Shown here: piece after piece, positions 25,996 through 39,769 of the stretch
Layout of the letters: every line of letters begins with the position of its first letter
Numbering within the stretch: position 1 is the stretch's first letter
Assembly: GCA_027186245.1 (NCBI GenBank)
Contig: CP114481.1
Coordinates: 32,457,501-32,521,500 of the forward strand
Origin: Coriaria nepalensis
Taxonomy: Eukaryota; Streptophyta; Magnoliopsida; Cucurbitales; Coriariaceae
Direction: 5' to 3'
DNA: 64,000 nt
Position numbers and translations under genes: made by a program
Notes under the pieces: model-generated
The model's database searches: none
What the model saw: the letters and a program-made list of their open reading frames with translations, nothing else
What the model was told of the DNA's origin: nothing

Positions 25996-26989
25996 TTCAA
26001 TGAGTCATTTCAAGTCAATAACTTATTTCAAAGCAAGTCGAACGAATTCTAATTTTGCACTACAGACACAACTTTTGCGCATAACTTGCAAATGATCATT
26101 GCAAGGAAAGTGTGCATTCGTTTAACCTTAAAATCATTTCAATGAGTCATTTCAAGTCAATAACTTATTTCAAAGCAATTCGAACGAATTCTAGTTTTGC
26201 ACTACAGAGACAACTTTTGTGCATAACTTGCAAATGATCATTGCAAGGAAAGTGTGCATTCGTTTAACCTTAAAATCATTTCAATGAGTCATTTCAAGTC
26301 AATAACTTATTTCAAAGCAAGTCGAACGAATTCTAATTTTGCACTACAGACACAACTTTTGCGCATAACTTGCAAATGATCATTGCAAGGAAAGTGTGCA
26401 TTCGTTTAACCTTAAAATCATTTCAATGAGTCATTTCAAGTCAATAACTTATTTCAAAGCAATTCGAACGAATTCTAGTTTTGCACTACAGAGACAACTT
26501 CTGTGCATAACTTGCAAATGATCATTGCAAGGAAAGTGTGCATTCGTTTAAAATTAAAATCATTTCAATGAGTCCTTTCAAGTCAATAACTTATTTCGAA
26601 GTAAGTCGAACGAATTCTAGTTTTGCACTACAGACATAACTTTTGTGCATAACTTGCAAATGATCATTGCAAGGAAAGTGTGCATTCGTTTAACCTTAAA
26701 ATCATTTCAATGAGTCACTTCAAGTCAATAACTTATTTCAAAGCAATTCGAAAGAATTCTAGTTTTGCACTACAGAGACAACTTCTGTGCATAACTTGCA
26801 AATGATCATTGCAAGGAAAGTGTGCATTCGTTTAAAATTAAAATCATTTCAATGAGTCATTTCAAGTCAATAACTTATGTCAAAGCAACTCGAACGAATT
26901 CTAGTTTTCTACTACAAACACAACTTTTGTGCATAACTTTCAAATGATCATTGCAAGGAAAGTGTGCATTCGTTTAACCTTAAAATCAT
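25996..26989 (+). repeat. 7-monomer HOR unit (994 bp), first of two
   Basis: Order: CTAAT/GCGC; ATTCG/AGAGAC; CTAAT/GCGC; ATTCG/CTTCTG; CGAAGTAAG/GACATAAC; GAGTCACTTC/CTTCTG; AACTCG/TTTCTACTAC/CTTTCAAATG. The next unit, 26990-27983, repeats this order. They differ at least at CGAAAGAATTC against CGAACGAATTC in the sixth monomer. Confidence 0.8.
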
Positions 26990-27983
26990 TTCAATGAGTC
27001 ATTTCAAGTCAATAACTTATTTCAAAGCAAGTCGAACGAATTCTAATTTTGCACTACAGACACAACTTTTGCGCATAACTTGCAAATGATCATTGCAAGG
27101 AAAGTGTGCATTCGTTTAACCTTAAAATCATTTCAATGAGTCATTTCAAGTCAATAACTTATTTCAAAGCAATTCGAACGAATTCTAGTTTTGCACTACA
27201 GAGACAACTTTTGTGCATAACTTGCAAATGATCATTGCAAGGAAAGTGTGCATTCGTTTAACCTTAAAATCATTTCAATGAGTCATTTCAAGTCAATAAC
27301 TTATTTCAAAGCAAGTCGAACGAATTCTAATTTTGCACTACAGACACAACTTTTGCGCATAACTTGCAAATGATCATTGCAAGGAAAGTGTGCATTCGTT
27401 TAACCTTAAAATCATTTCAATGAGTCATTTCAAGTCAATAACTTATTTCAAAGCAATTCGAACGAATTCTAGTTTTGCACTACAGAGACAACTTCTGTGC
27501 ATAACTTGCAAATGATCATTGCAAGGAAAGTGTGCATTCGTTTAAAATTAAAATCATTTCAATGAGTCCTTTCAAGTCAATAACTTATTTCGAAGTAAGT
27601 CGAACGAATTCTAGTTTTGCACTACAGACATAACTTTTGTGCATAACTTGCAAATGATCATTGCAAGGAAAGTGTGCATTCGTTTAACCTTAAAATCATT
27701 TCAATGAGTCACTTCAAGTCAATAACTTATTTCAAAGCAATTCGAACGAATTCTAGTTTTGCACTACAGAGACAACTTCTGTGCATAACTTGCAAATGAT
27801 CATTGCAAGGAAAGTGTGCATTCGTTTAAAATTAAAATCATTTCAATGAGTCATTTCAAGTCAATAACTTATGTCAAAGCAACTCGAACGAATTCTAGTT
27901 TTCTACTACAAACACAACTTTTGTGCATAACTTTCAAATGATCATTGCAAGGAAAGTGTGCATTCGTTTAACCTTAAAATCAT
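26990..27983 (+). repeat. 7-monomer HOR unit (994 bp), second of two
   Basis: This directly repeats 25996-26989. The same pair is carried in the other two copies of the 2,556-bp block (from 34374 and from 48290), so the 7-monomer doubling came before the block copying. Confidence 0.8.
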
Positions 27984-29545
27984 TTCAATGAGTCATTTCA
28001 AGTCAATAACTTATTTCAAAGCAATTCGAACGAATTCTAGTTTTGCACTACACACACAACTTTTGTGCATAACTTGCAAATGATCATTGCAAGGAAACTG
28101 TGCATTTGTTTAACCTTAAAATCATTTCAATGAGTCATTTCAAGTCAATAACTTATGTCAAAGCAAGTCGAACGAATTCTAGTTTTCTACTACAAACACA
28201 ACTTTTGTGGATAACTTGCAAATGATCATTGCAAGGAACGTGTGCATTCGTTTAACCTTACAATCATTTCAATGAGTCATTTCAAGTCAATAATTTATTT
28301 CAAAGCAAGTCGAACGTATTCTAGTTTTGCACTACAGACACAACTTTTGTCCATAACTTGCAAATGATCATTGCAAGGAAAGTGTGCATTCGTTTAACCT
28401 TAAAATCATTTCAATGAGTCATTTCAAGTCAATAACTTATTTCAAAGCAAGTCGAACGAATTCAAGTTTTGGACTACACACACAACTTTTGCGCATAACT
28501 TGCAAATGATCATTGCAAGGAAAGTGTGCATTCGTTTAACCTTAAAATCATTTCTATGAGTCATTCCAAGTCAGTAACTTATTTCAAAGCAATTCGAACG
28601 AATTCTAATTTTGCACTACAAACACAACTTTCGTGCATAACTTGCAAATGATCATTGCAAGGAAAGTGTGCATTCGTTTAACCTTAAAATCATTTCAATG
28701 AGTCATTTCAAGTCAATAACTTATTTCAAAGCAAGTCGAACGAATTCTAATTTTGCACTACAGACACAACTTTTGCGCATAACTTGCAAATGATCATTGC
28801 AAGGAAAGTGTGCATTCGTTTAACCATAAAATCATTTCAATGAGTCATTCCAAGTCAATAACTTATTTCATAGCAAGTCGAACGTATTCTAATTTTGCAC
28901 TACAGACACAACTTTTGCGCATAACTTGCAAATGATCATTGCAAGGAAAGTGTGCATTCGTTTAACCTTAAAATCATTTCAATGAGTCATTTCAAGTCAA
29001 TAACTTATTTCAAAGCAATTCGAACGAATTCTAGTTTTGCACTACAGAGACAACTTTTGTGCATAACTTGCAAATGATCATTGCAAGGAAAGTGTGCATT
29101 CGTTTAACCTTAAAATCATTTCAATGAGTCATTTCAAGTCAATAACTTATTTCAAAGCAAGTCGAACGAATTCTAATTTTGCACTACAGACACAACTTTT
29201 GCGCATAACTTGCAAATGATCATTGCAAGGAAAGTGTGCATTCGTTTAACCTTAAAATCATTTCAATGAGTCATTTCAAGTCAATAACTTATTTCAAAGC
29301 AATTCGAACGAATTCTAGTTTTGCACTACAGAGACAACTTCTGTGCATAACTTGCAAATGATCATTGCAAGGAAAGTGTGCATTCGTTTAAAATTAAAAT
29401 CATTTCAATGAGTCCTTTCAAGTCAATAACTTATTTCGAAGTAAGTCGAACGAATTCTAGTTTTGCACTACAGACATAACTTTTGTGCATAACTTGCAAA
29501 TGATCATTGCAAGGAAAGTGTGCATTCGTTTAACCTTAAAATCAT
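27984..29545 (+). repeat. 11-monomer HOR (1,562 bp), unit 1
   Basis: It opens with ATTCG/CACACAC/GGAAACTGTGCATTTG, then TTTCTACTAC/GTGGATAAC/GGAACGTG, TAATTTATTT/GTCCATAAC, TTCAAG/TTTTGGACTAC/GCGC, TTTCTATGAG, CTAAT/GCGC, CATAGC/GTATTCTAAT and so on. The GTCCATAAC unit recurs at exactly 1,562-bp steps (28351, 29913, 31475). The first three monomers overlap the end of the 2,556-bp block. Confidence 0.85.
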
Positions 29546-31107
29546 TTCAATGAGTCACTTCAAGTCAATAACTTATTTCAAAGCAATTCGAACGAATTCT
29601 AGTTTTGCACTACACACACAACTTTTGTGCATAACTTGCAAATGATCATTGCAAGGAAACTGTGCATTTGTTTAACCTTAAAATCATTTCAATGAGTCAT
29701 TTCAAGTCAATAACTTATGTCAAAGCAAGTCGAACGAATTCTAGTTTTCTACTACAAACACAACTTTTGTGGATAACTTGCAAATGATCATTGCAAGGAA
29801 CGTGTGCATTCGTTTAACCTTACAATCATTTCAATGAGTCATTTCAAGTCAATAATTTATTTCAAAGCAAGTCGAACGTATTCTAGTTTTGCACTACAGA
29901 CACAACTTTTGTCCATAACTTGCAAATGATCATTGCAAGGAAAGTGTGCATTCGTTTAACCTTAAAATCATTTCAATGAGTCATTTCAAGTCAATAACTT
30001 ATTTCAAAGCAAGTCGAACGAATTCAAGTTTTGGACTACACACACAACTTTTGCGCATAACTTGCAAATGATCATTGCAAGGAAAGTGTGCATTCGTTTA
30101 ACCTTAAAATCATTTCTATGAGTCATTCCAAGTCAGTAACTTATTTCAAAGCAATTCGAACGAATTCTAATTTTGCACTACAAACACAACTTTCGTGCAT
30201 AACTTGCAAATGATCATTGCAAGGAAAGTGTGCATTCGTTTAACCTTAAAATCATTTCAATGAGTCATTTCAAGTCAATAACTTATTTCAAAGCAAGTCG
30301 AACGAATTCTAATTTTGCACTACAGACACAACTTTTGCGCATAACTTGCAAATGATCATTGCAAGGAAAGTGTGCATTCGTTTAACCATAAAATCATTTC
30401 AATGAGTCATTCCAAGTCAATAACTTATTTCATAGCAAGTCGAACGTATTCTAATTTTGCACTACAGACACAACTTTTGCGCATAACTTGCAAATGATCA
30501 TTGCAAGGAAAGTGTGCATTCGTTTAACCTTAAAATCATTTCAATGAGTCATTTCAAGTCAATAACTTATTTCAAAGCAATTCGAACGAATTCTAGTTTT
30601 GCACTACAGAGACAACTTTTGTGCATAACTTGCAAATGATCATTGCAAGGAAAGTGTGCATTCGTTTAACCTTAAAATCATTTCAATGAGTCATTTCAAG
30701 TCAATAACTTATTTCAAAGCAAGTCGAACGAATTCTAATTTTGCACTACAGACACAACTTTTGCGCATAACTTGCAAATGATCATTGCAAGGAAAGTGTG
30801 CATTCGTTTAACCTTAAAATCATTTCAATGAGTCACTTCAAGTCAATAACTTATTTCAAAGCAATTCGAACGAATTCTAGTTTTGCACTACAGAGACAAC
30901 TTCTGTGCATAACTTGCAAATGATCATTGCAAGGAAAGTGTGCATTCGTTTAAAATTAAAATCATTTCAATGAGTCATTTCAAGTCAATAACTTATGTCA
31001 AAGCAACTCGAACGAATTCTAGTTTTCTACTACAAACACAACTTTTGTGCATAACTTTCAAATGATCATTGCAAGGAAAGTGTGCATTCGTTTAACCTTA
31101 AAATCAT
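29546..31107 (+). repeat. 11-monomer HOR, unit 2
   Basis: It has the same length as unit 1 but opens with a chimera: GAGTCACTTC front and CACACAC/GGAAACTG rear. Near its end the CGAAGTAAG monomers of unit 1 are replaced by GAGTCACTTC/CTTCTG and AACTCG/TTTCTACTAC units, so the tail was exchanged while the total stayed at 11. Confidence 0.8.
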
Positions 31108-32953
31108 TTCAATGAGTCATTTCAAGTCAATAACTTATTTCAAAGCAATTCGAACGAATTCTAGTTTTGCACTACACACACAACTTTTGTGCATAACTTG
31201 CAAATGATCATTGCAAGGAAACTGTGCATTTGTTTAACCTTAAAATCATTTCAATGAGTCATTTCAAGTCAATAACTTATGTCAAAGCAAGTCGAACGAA
31301 TTCTAGTTTTCTACTACAAACACAACTTTTGTGGATAACTTGCAAATGATCATTGCAAGGAACGTGTGCATTCGTTTAACCTTACAATCATTTCAATGAG
31401 TCATTTCAAGTCAATAATTTATTTCAAAGCAAGTCGAACGTATTCTAGTTTTGCACTACAGACACAACTTTTGTCCATAACTTGCAAATGATCATTGCAA
31501 GGAAAGTGTGCATTCGTTTAACCTTAAAATCATTTCAATGAGTCATTTCAAGTCAATAACTTATTTCAAAGCAAGTCGAACGAATTCAAGTTTTGGACTA
31601 CACACACAACTTTTGCGCATAACTTGCAAATGATCATTGCAAGGAAAGTGTGCATTCGTTTAACCTTAAAATCATTTCTATGAGTCATTCCAAGTCAGTA
31701 ACTTATTTCAAAGCAATTCGAACGAATTCTAATTTTGCACTACAAACACAACTTTCGTGCATAACTTGCAAATGATCATTGCAAGGAAAGTGTGCATTCG
31801 TTTAACCTTAAAATCATTTCAATGAGTCATTTCAAGTCAATAACTTATTTCAAAGCAAGTCGAACGAATTCTAATTTTGCACTACAGACACAACTTTTGC
31901 GCATAACTTGCAAATGATCATTGCAAGGAAAGTGTGCATTCGTTTAACCATAAAATCATTTCAATGAGTCATTCCAAGTCAATAACTTATTTCATAGCAA
32001 GTCGAACGTATTCTAATTTTGCACTACAGACACAACTTTTGCGCATAACTTGCAAATGATCATTGCAAGGAAAGTGTGCATTCGTTTAACCTTAAAATCA
32101 TTTCAATGAGTCATTTCAAGTCAATAACTTATTTCAAAGCAATTCGAACGAATTCTAGTTTTGCACTACAGAGACAACTTTTGTGCATAACTTGCAAATG
32201 ATCATTGCAAGGAAAGTGTGCATTCGTTTAACCATAAAATCATTTCAATGAGTCATTCCAAGTCAATAACTTATTTCATAGCAAGTCGAACGTATTCTAA
32301 TTTTGCACTACAGACACAACTTTTGCGCATAACTTGCAAATGATCATTGCAAGGAAAGTGTGCATTCGTTTAACCTTAAAATCATTTCAATGAGTCATTT
32401 CAAGTCAATAACTTATTTCAAAGCAATTCGAACGAATTCTAGTTTTGCACTACAGAGACAACTTTTGTGCATAACTTGCAAATGATCATTGCAAGGAAAG
32501 TGTGCATTCGTTTAACCTTAAAATCATTTCAATGAGTCATTTCAAGTCAATAACTTATTTCAAAGCAAGTCGAACGAATTCTAATTTTGCACTACAGACA
32601 CAACTTTTGCGCATAACTTGCAAATGATCATTGCAAGGAAAGTGTGCATTCGTTTAACCTTAAAATCATTTCAATGAGTCACTTCAAGTCAATAACTTAT
32701 TTCAAAGCAATTCGAACGAATTCTAGTTTTGCACTACAGAGACAACTTCTGTGCATAACTTGCAAATGATCATTGCAAGGAAAGTGTGCATTCGTTTAAA
32801 ATTAAAATCATTTCAATGAGTCATTTCAAGTCAATAACTTATGTCAAAGCAACTCGAACGAATTCTAGTTTTCTACTACAAACACAACTTTTGTGCATAA
32901 CTTTCAAATGATCATTGCAAGGAAAGTGTGCATTCGTTTAACCTTAAAATCAT
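31108..32953 (+). repeat. 11-monomer HOR, unit 3 expanded to 13 monomers (1,846 bp)
   Basis: It resembles unit 2 but the pair CATAGC/GTATTCTAAT plus ATTCG/AGAGAC (31960-32243) is immediately repeated (32244-32527), joined through a second AACCATAAAATC. This 284-bp step explains the longer spacing to the next GTCCATAAC unit (31475 to 33321, 1,846 bp). Confidence 0.85.
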
Positions 32954-34231
32954 TTCAATGAGTCATTTCAAGTCAATAACTTATTTCAAAGCAATTCGAA
33001 CGAATTCTAGTTTTGCACTACACACACAACTTTTGTGCATAACTTGCAAATGATCATTGCAAGGAAACTGTGCATTTGTTTAACCTTAAAATCATTTCAA
33101 TGAGTCATTTCAAGTCAATAACTTATGTCAAAGCAAGTCGAACGAATTCTAGTTTTCTACTACAAACACAACTTTTGTGGATAACTTGCAAATGATCATT
33201 GCAAGGAACGTGTGCATTCGTTTAACCTTACAATCATTTCAATGAGTCATTTCAAGTCAATAATTTATTTCAAAGCAAGTCGAACGTATTCTAGTTTTGC
33301 ACTACAGACACAACTTTTGTCCATAACTTGCAAATGATCATTGCAAGGAAAGTGTGCATTCGTTTAACCTTAAAATCATTTCAATGAGTCATTTCAAGTC
33401 AATAACTTATTTCAAAGCAAGTCGAACGAATTCAAGTTTTGGACTACACACACAACTTTTGCGCATAACTTGCAAATGATCATTGCAAGGAAAGTGTGCA
33501 TTCGTTTAACCTTAAAATCATTTCTATGAGTCATTCCAAGTCAGTAACTTATTTCAAAGCAATTCGAACGAATTCTAATTTTGCACTACAAACACAACTT
33601 TCGTGCATAACTTGCAAATGATCATTGCAAGGAAAGTGTGCATTCGTTTAACCTTAAAATCATTTCAATGAGTCATTTCAAGTCAATAACTTATTTCAAA
33701 GCAAGTCGAACGAATTCTAATTTTGCACTACAGACACAACTTTTGCGCATAACTTGCAAATGATCATTGCAAGGAAAGTGTGCATTCGTTTAACCATAAA
33801 ATCATTTCAATGAGTCATTCCAAGTCAATAACTTATTTCATAGCAAGTCGAACGTATTCTAATTTTGCACTACAGACACAACTTTTGCACATAACTTGCA
33901 AATGATCATTGCAAGGAAAGTGTGCATTCGTTTAACCTTAAAATCATTTCAATGAGTCATTTCAAGTCAATAACTTATTTCAAAGCAATTCGAACGAATT
34001 CTAGTTTTGCACTACAGAGACAACTTTTGTGCATAACTTGCAAATGATCATTGCAAGGAAAGTGTGCATTCGTTTAACCTTAAAATCATTTCAATGAGTC
34101 CTTTCAAGTCAATAACTTATTTCGAAGTAAGTCGAACGAATTCTAGTTTTGCACTACAGACATAACTTTTGTGCATAACTTGCAAATGATCATTGCAAGG
34201 AAAGTGTGCATTCGTTTAACCTTAAAATCAT
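32954..34231 (+). repeat. 11-monomer HOR, truncated unit 4, plus one bridging monomer
   Basis: Eight monomers repeat the start of the HOR (ending at 34089), with GCACATAAC for GCGCATAAC near 33890 as a private change. A single CGAAGTAAG/GACATAAC unit (34090-34231) then leads into the second copy of the 2,556-bp block. Confidence 0.75.
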
Positions 34232-36787
34232 TTCTATGAGTCATTCCAAGTCAGTAACTTATTTCAAAGCAATTCGAACGAATTCTAGTTTTGCACTACA
34301 AACACAACTTTCGTGCATAACTTGCAAATGATCATTGCAAGGAAAGTGTGCATTCGTTTAACCTTAAAATCATTTCAATGAGTCATTTCAAGTCAATAAC
34401 TTATTTCAAAGCAAGTCGAACGAATTCTAATTTTGCACTACAGACACAACTTTTGCGCATAACTTGCAAATGATCATTGCAAGGAAAGTGTGCATTCGTT
34501 TAACCTTAAAATCATTTCAATGAGTCATTTCAAGTCAATAACTTATTTCAAAGCAATTCGAACGAATTCTAGTTTTGCACTACAGAGACAACTTTTGTGC
34601 ATAACTTGCAAATGATCATTGCAAGGAAAGTGTGCATTCGTTTAACCTTAAAATCATTTCAATGAGTCATTTCAAGTCAATAACTTATTTCAAAGCAAGT
34701 CGAACGAATTCTAATTTTGCACTACAGACACAACTTTTGCGCACAACTTGCAATTGATCATTGCAAGGAAAGTGTGCATTCGTTTAACCTTAAAATCATT
34801 TCAATGAGTCATTTCAAGTCAATAACTTATTTCAAAGCAATTCGAACGAATTCTAGTTTTGCACTACAGAGACAACTTCTGTGCATAACTTGCAAATGAT
34901 CATTGCAAGGAAAGTGTGCATTCGTTTAAAATTAAAATCATTTCAATGAGTCCTTTCAAGTCAATAACTTATTTCGAAGTAAGTCGAACGAATTCTAGTT
35001 TTGCACTACAGACATAACTTTTGTGCATAACTTGCAAATGATCATTGCAAGGAAAGTGTGCATTCGTTTAACCTTAAAATCATTTCAATGAGTCACTTCA
35101 AGTCAATAACTTATTTCAAAGCAATTCGAAAGAATTCTAGTTTTGCACTACAGAGACAACTTCTGCGCATAACTTGCAAATGATCATTGCAAGGAAAGTG
35201 TGCATTCGTTTAAAATTAAAATCATTTCAATGAGTCATTTCAAGTCAATAACTTATGTCAAAGCAACTCGAACGAATTCTAGTTTTCTACTACAAACACA
35301 ACTTTTGTGCATAACTTTCAAATGATCATTGCAAGGAAAGTGTGCATTCGTTTAACCTTAAAATCATTTCAATGAGTCATTTCAAGTCAATAACTTATTT
35401 CAAAGCAAGTCGAACGAATTCTAATTTTGCACTACAGACACAACTTTTGCGCATAACTTGCAAATGATCATTGCAAGGAAAGTGTGCATTCGTTTAACCT
35501 TAAAATCATTTCAATGAGTCATTTCAAGTCAATAACTTATTTCAAAGCAATTCGAACGAATTCTAGTTTTGCACTACAGAGACAACTTTTGTGCATAACT
35601 TGCAAATGATCATTGCAAGGAAAGTGTGCATTCGTTTAACCTTAAAATCATTTCAATGAGTCATTTCAAGTCAATAACTTATTTCAAAGCAAGTCGAACG
35701 AATTCTAATTTTGCACTACAGACACAACTTTTGCGCATAACTTGCAAATGATCATTGCAAGGAAAGTGTGCATTCGTTTAACCTTAAAATCATTTCAATG
35801 AGTCATTTCAAGTCAATAACTTATTTCAAAGCAATTCGAACGAATTCTAGTTTTGCACTACAGAGACAACTTCTGTGCATAACTTGCAAATGATCATTGC
35901 AAGGAAAGTGTGCATTCGTTTAAAATTAAAATCATTTCAATGAGTCCTTTCAAGTCAATAACTTATTTCGAAGTAAGTCGAACGAATTCTAGTTTTGCAC
36001 TACAGACATAACTTTTGTGCATAACTTGCAAATGATCATTGCAAGGAAAGTGTGCATTCGTTTAACCTTAAAATCATTTCAATGAGTCACTTCAAGTCAA
36101 TAACTTATTTCAAAGCAATTCGAACGAATTCTAGTTTTGCACTACAGAGACAACTTCTGTGCATAACTTGCAAATGATCATTGCAAGGAAAGTGTGCATT
36201 CGTTTAAAATTAAAATCATTTCAATGAGTCATTTCAAGTCAATAACTTATGTCAAAGCAACTCGAACGAATTCTAGTTTTCTACTACAAACACAACTTTT
36301 GTGCATAACTTTCAAATGATCATTGCAAGGAAAGTGTGCATTCGTTTAACCTTAAAATCATTTCAATGAGTCATTTCAAGTCAATAACTTATTTCAAAGC
36401 AATTCGAACGAATTCTAGTTTTGCACTACACACACAACTTTTGTGCATAACTTGCAAATGATCATTGCAAGGAAACTGTGCATTCGTTTAACCTTAAAAT
36501 CATTTCAATGAGTCATTTCAAGTCAATAACTTATGTCAAAGCAAGTCGAACGAATTCTAGTTTTCTACTACAAACACAACTTTTGTGGATAACTTGCAAA
36601 TGATCATTGCAAGGAACGTGTGCATTCGTTTAACCTTACAATCATTTCAATGAGTCATTTCAAGTCAATAATTTATTTCAAAGCAAGTCGAACGTATTCT
36701 AGTTTTGCACTACAGACACAACTTTTGTCCATAACTTGCAAATGATCATTGCAAGGAAAGTGTGCATTCGTTTAACCTTAAAATCAT
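34232..36787 (+). repeat. 2,556-bp block, copy 2 of 3
   Basis: This block is monomer-for-monomer like 25854-28409 and 48148-50703. It shares CAATTGATC (34751) with copy 3 (48667) but not with copy 1, so copies 2 and 3 are closer relatives. Private changes here include CTAGTTTTGCACTACAAAC in the first unit, CACAACTTGC near 34743 and CTTCTGCGC near 35162. The window's only long open frame (34717-34899) lies here and is not a gene. Confidence 0.85.
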
Positions 36788-37213
36788 TTCAATGAGTCAT
36801 TTCAAGTCAATAACTTATTTCAAAGCAAGTCGAACGAATTCAAGTTTTGCACTACACACACAACTTTTGTGCATAACTTGCAAATGATCATTGCAAGGAA
36901 ACTGTGCATTCGTTTAACCTTAAAATCATTTCAATGAGTCATTTCAAGTCAATAACTTATGTCAAAGCAAGTCGAACGAATTCTAGTTTTCTACTACAAA
37001 CACAACTTTTGTGGATAACTTGCAAATGATCATTGCAAGGAACGTGTGCATTCGTTTAACCTTACAATCATTTCAATGAGTCATTTCAAGTCAATAATTT
37101 ATTTCAAAGCAAGTCGAACGTATTCTAGTTTTGCACTACAGACACAACTTTTGTCCATAACTTGCAAATGATCATTGCAAGGAAAGTGTGCATTCGTTTA
37201 ACCTTAAAATCAT
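36362..37213 (+). repeat. 3-monomer doublet (426 bp x 2)
   Basis: The triplet CACACAC/GGAAACTG, TTTCTACTAC/GTGGATAAC, TAATTTATTT/GTCCATAAC occurs at 36362-36787 and again at 36788-37213. In the second triplet the first unit carries AAGTCG/TTCAAG instead of ATTCG/TTCTAG, so the two are not an exact copy and the joint is chimeric. Confidence 0.75.
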
Positions 37214-39769
37214 TTCAATGAGTCATTTCAAGTCAATAACTTATTTCAAAGCAAGTCGAACGAATTCTAATTTTGCACTACAGACACAACTTTTGCGCAT
37301 AACTTGCAAATGATCATTGCAAGGAAAGTGTGCATTCGTTTAACCTTAAAATCATTTCAATGAGTCATTTCAAGTCAATAACTTATTTCAAAGCAATTCG
37401 AACGAATTCTAGTTTTGCACTACAGAGACAACTTTTGTGCATAACTTGCAAATGATCATTGCAAGGAAAGTGTGCATTCGTTTAACCTTAAAATCATTTC
37501 AATGAGTCATTTCAAGTCAATAACTTATTTCAAAGCAAGTCGAACGAATTCTAATTTTGCACTACAGACACAACTTTTGCGCATAACTTGCAAATGATCA
37601 TTGCAAGGAAAGTGTGCATTCGTTTAACCTTAAAATCATTTCAATGAGTCATTTCAAGTCAATAACTTATTTCAAAGCAATTCGAACGAATTCTAGTTTT
37701 GCACTACAGAGACAACTTCTGTGCATAACTTGCAAATGATCATTGCAAGGAAAGTGTGCATTCGTTTAAAATTAAAATCATTTCAATGAGTCCTTTCAAG
37801 TCAATAACTTATTTCGAAGTAAGTCGAACGAATTCTAATTTTGCACTACAGACACAACTTTTGCGCATAACTTGCAAATGATCATTGCAAGGAAAGTGTG
37901 CATTCGTTTAACCTTAAAATCATTTCAATGAGTCATTTCAAGTCAATAACTTATTTCAAAGCAATTCGAACGAATTCTAGTTTTGCACCACAGAGACAAC
38001 TTCTGTGCATAACTTGCAAATGATCATTGCAAGGAAAGTGTGCATTCGTTTAAAATTAAAATCATTTCAATGAGTCCTTTCAAGTCAATAACTTATTTCG
38101 AAGTAAGTCGAACGAATTCTAGTTTTGCACTACAGACATAACTTTTGTGCATAACTTGCAAATGATCATTGCAAGGAAAGTGTGCATTCGTTTAACCTAA
38201 AAATCATTTCAATGAGTCACTTCAAGTCAATAACTTATTTCAAAGCAATTCGAACGAATTCTAGTTTTGCACTACAGAGACAACTTCTGTGCATAACTTG
38301 CAAATGATCATTGCAAGGAAAGTGTGCATTCGTTTAAAATTAAAATCATTTCAATGAGTCATTTCAAGTCAATAACTTATGTCAAAGCAACTCTAACGAA
38401 TTCTAGTTTTGCCCTACAAACACAACTTTTGCGCATAACTTGCAAATGATCATTGCAAGGAAAGTGTGCATTCGTTTAACCTTAAAATCATTTCTATGAG
38501 TCATTCCAAGTCAGTAACTTATTTCAAAGCAATTCGAACGAATTCTAATTTTGCACTACAAACACAACTTTCGTGCATAACTTGCAAATGATCATTGCAA
38601 GGAAAGTGTGCATTCGTTTAACCTTAAAATCATTTCAATGAGTCATTTCAAGTCAATAACTTATTTCAAAGCAAGTCGAACGAATTCTAATTTTGCACTA
38701 CAGACACAACTTTTGCGCATAACATGCAAATGATCATTGCAAGGAAAGTGTGCATTCGTTTAACCTTAAAATCATTTCAATGAGTCATTTCAAGTCAATA
38801 ACTTATTTCAAAGCAAGTCGAACGAATTCAAGTTTTGCACTACACACACAACTTTTGTGCATAACTTGCAAATGATCATTGCAAGGAAACTGTGCATTCG
38901 TTTAACCTTAAAATCATTTCAATGAGTCATTTCAAGTCAATAACTTATGTCAAAGCAAGTCGAACGAATTCTAGTTTTCTACTACAAACACAACTTTTGT
39001 GGATAACTTGCAAATGATCATTGCAAGGAACGTGTGCATTCGTTTAACCTTACAATCATTTCAATGAGTCATTTCAAGTCAATAATTTATTTCAAAGCAA
39101 GTCGAACGTATTCTAGTTTTGCACTACAGACACAACTTTTGTCCATAACTTGCAAATGATCATTGCAAGGAAAGTGTGCATTCGTTTAACCTTAAAATCA
39201 TTTCAATGAGTCATTTCAAGTCAATAACTTATTTCAAAGCAAGTCGAACGAATTCTAATTTTGCACTACAGACACAACTTTTGCGCATAACTTGCAAATG
39301 ATCATTGCAAGGAAAGTGTGCATTCGTTTAACCTTAAAATCATTTCAATGAGTCATTTCAAGTCAATAACTTATTTCAAAGCAATTCGAACGAATTCTAG
39401 TTTTGCACTACAGAGACAACTTTTGTGCATAACTTGCAAATGATCATTGCAAGGAAAGTGTGCATTCGTTTAACCTTAAAATCATTTCAATGAGTCATTT
39501 CAAGTCAATAACTTATTTCAAAGCAAGTCGAACGAATTCTAATTTTGCACTACAGACACAACTTTTGCGCATAACTTGCAAATGATCATTGCAAGGAAAG
39601 TGTGCATTCGTTTAACCTTAAAATCATTTCAATGAGTCATTTCAAGTCAATAACTTATTTCAAAGCAATTCGAACGAATTCTAGTTTTGCACTACAGAGA
39701 CAACTTCTGTGCATAACTTGCAAATGATCATTGCAAGGAAAGTGTGCATTCGTTTAAAATTAAAATCAT
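37214..39769 (+). repeat. 18-monomer series, copy 1 (repeat offset 3,266 bp)
   Basis: This series recurs at 40480-43035, 23 monomers away. It includes chimera 37782 (CGAAGTAAG front, CTAAT/GCGC rear), the AACCTAAAAATC unit, the AACTCTAACG/GCCCTAC unit (38350) and the AACATGC unit (38634). Differences seen: GCACCACAG (37987) against GCACTACAG, GCCCTACAAAC against GCCCTACAGAC (38415/41681), and AAGTCG against AAGTGG at 40522. Confidence 0.8.

Larger units (their letters stand above)
25854..28409 (+). repeat. 2,556-bp block, copy 1 of 3 (18 monomers)
   Basis: The same 18-monomer order is present at 34232-36787 (8,378 bp on, 59 monomers) and 48148-50703 (a further 13,916 bp, 98 monomers). It runs from a TTTCTATGAG unit to the TAATTTATTT/GTCCATAAC unit. 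Rare marks at matching places include CGAAAGAATTC (26750, 35127, 49043) and CTTTCAAATG. Inside it two 7-monomer units are recognisable (25996-26989 and 26990-27983). Confidence 0.85.

Noticed and set aside
34717..34899. 60-codon open reading frame on the + strand
   Set aside because: It lies wholly inside satellite monomers, lacks an ATG at its start, is not open in the sister copies near 26340 and 48635, and arises from two substitutions that remove stops. Not a gene.
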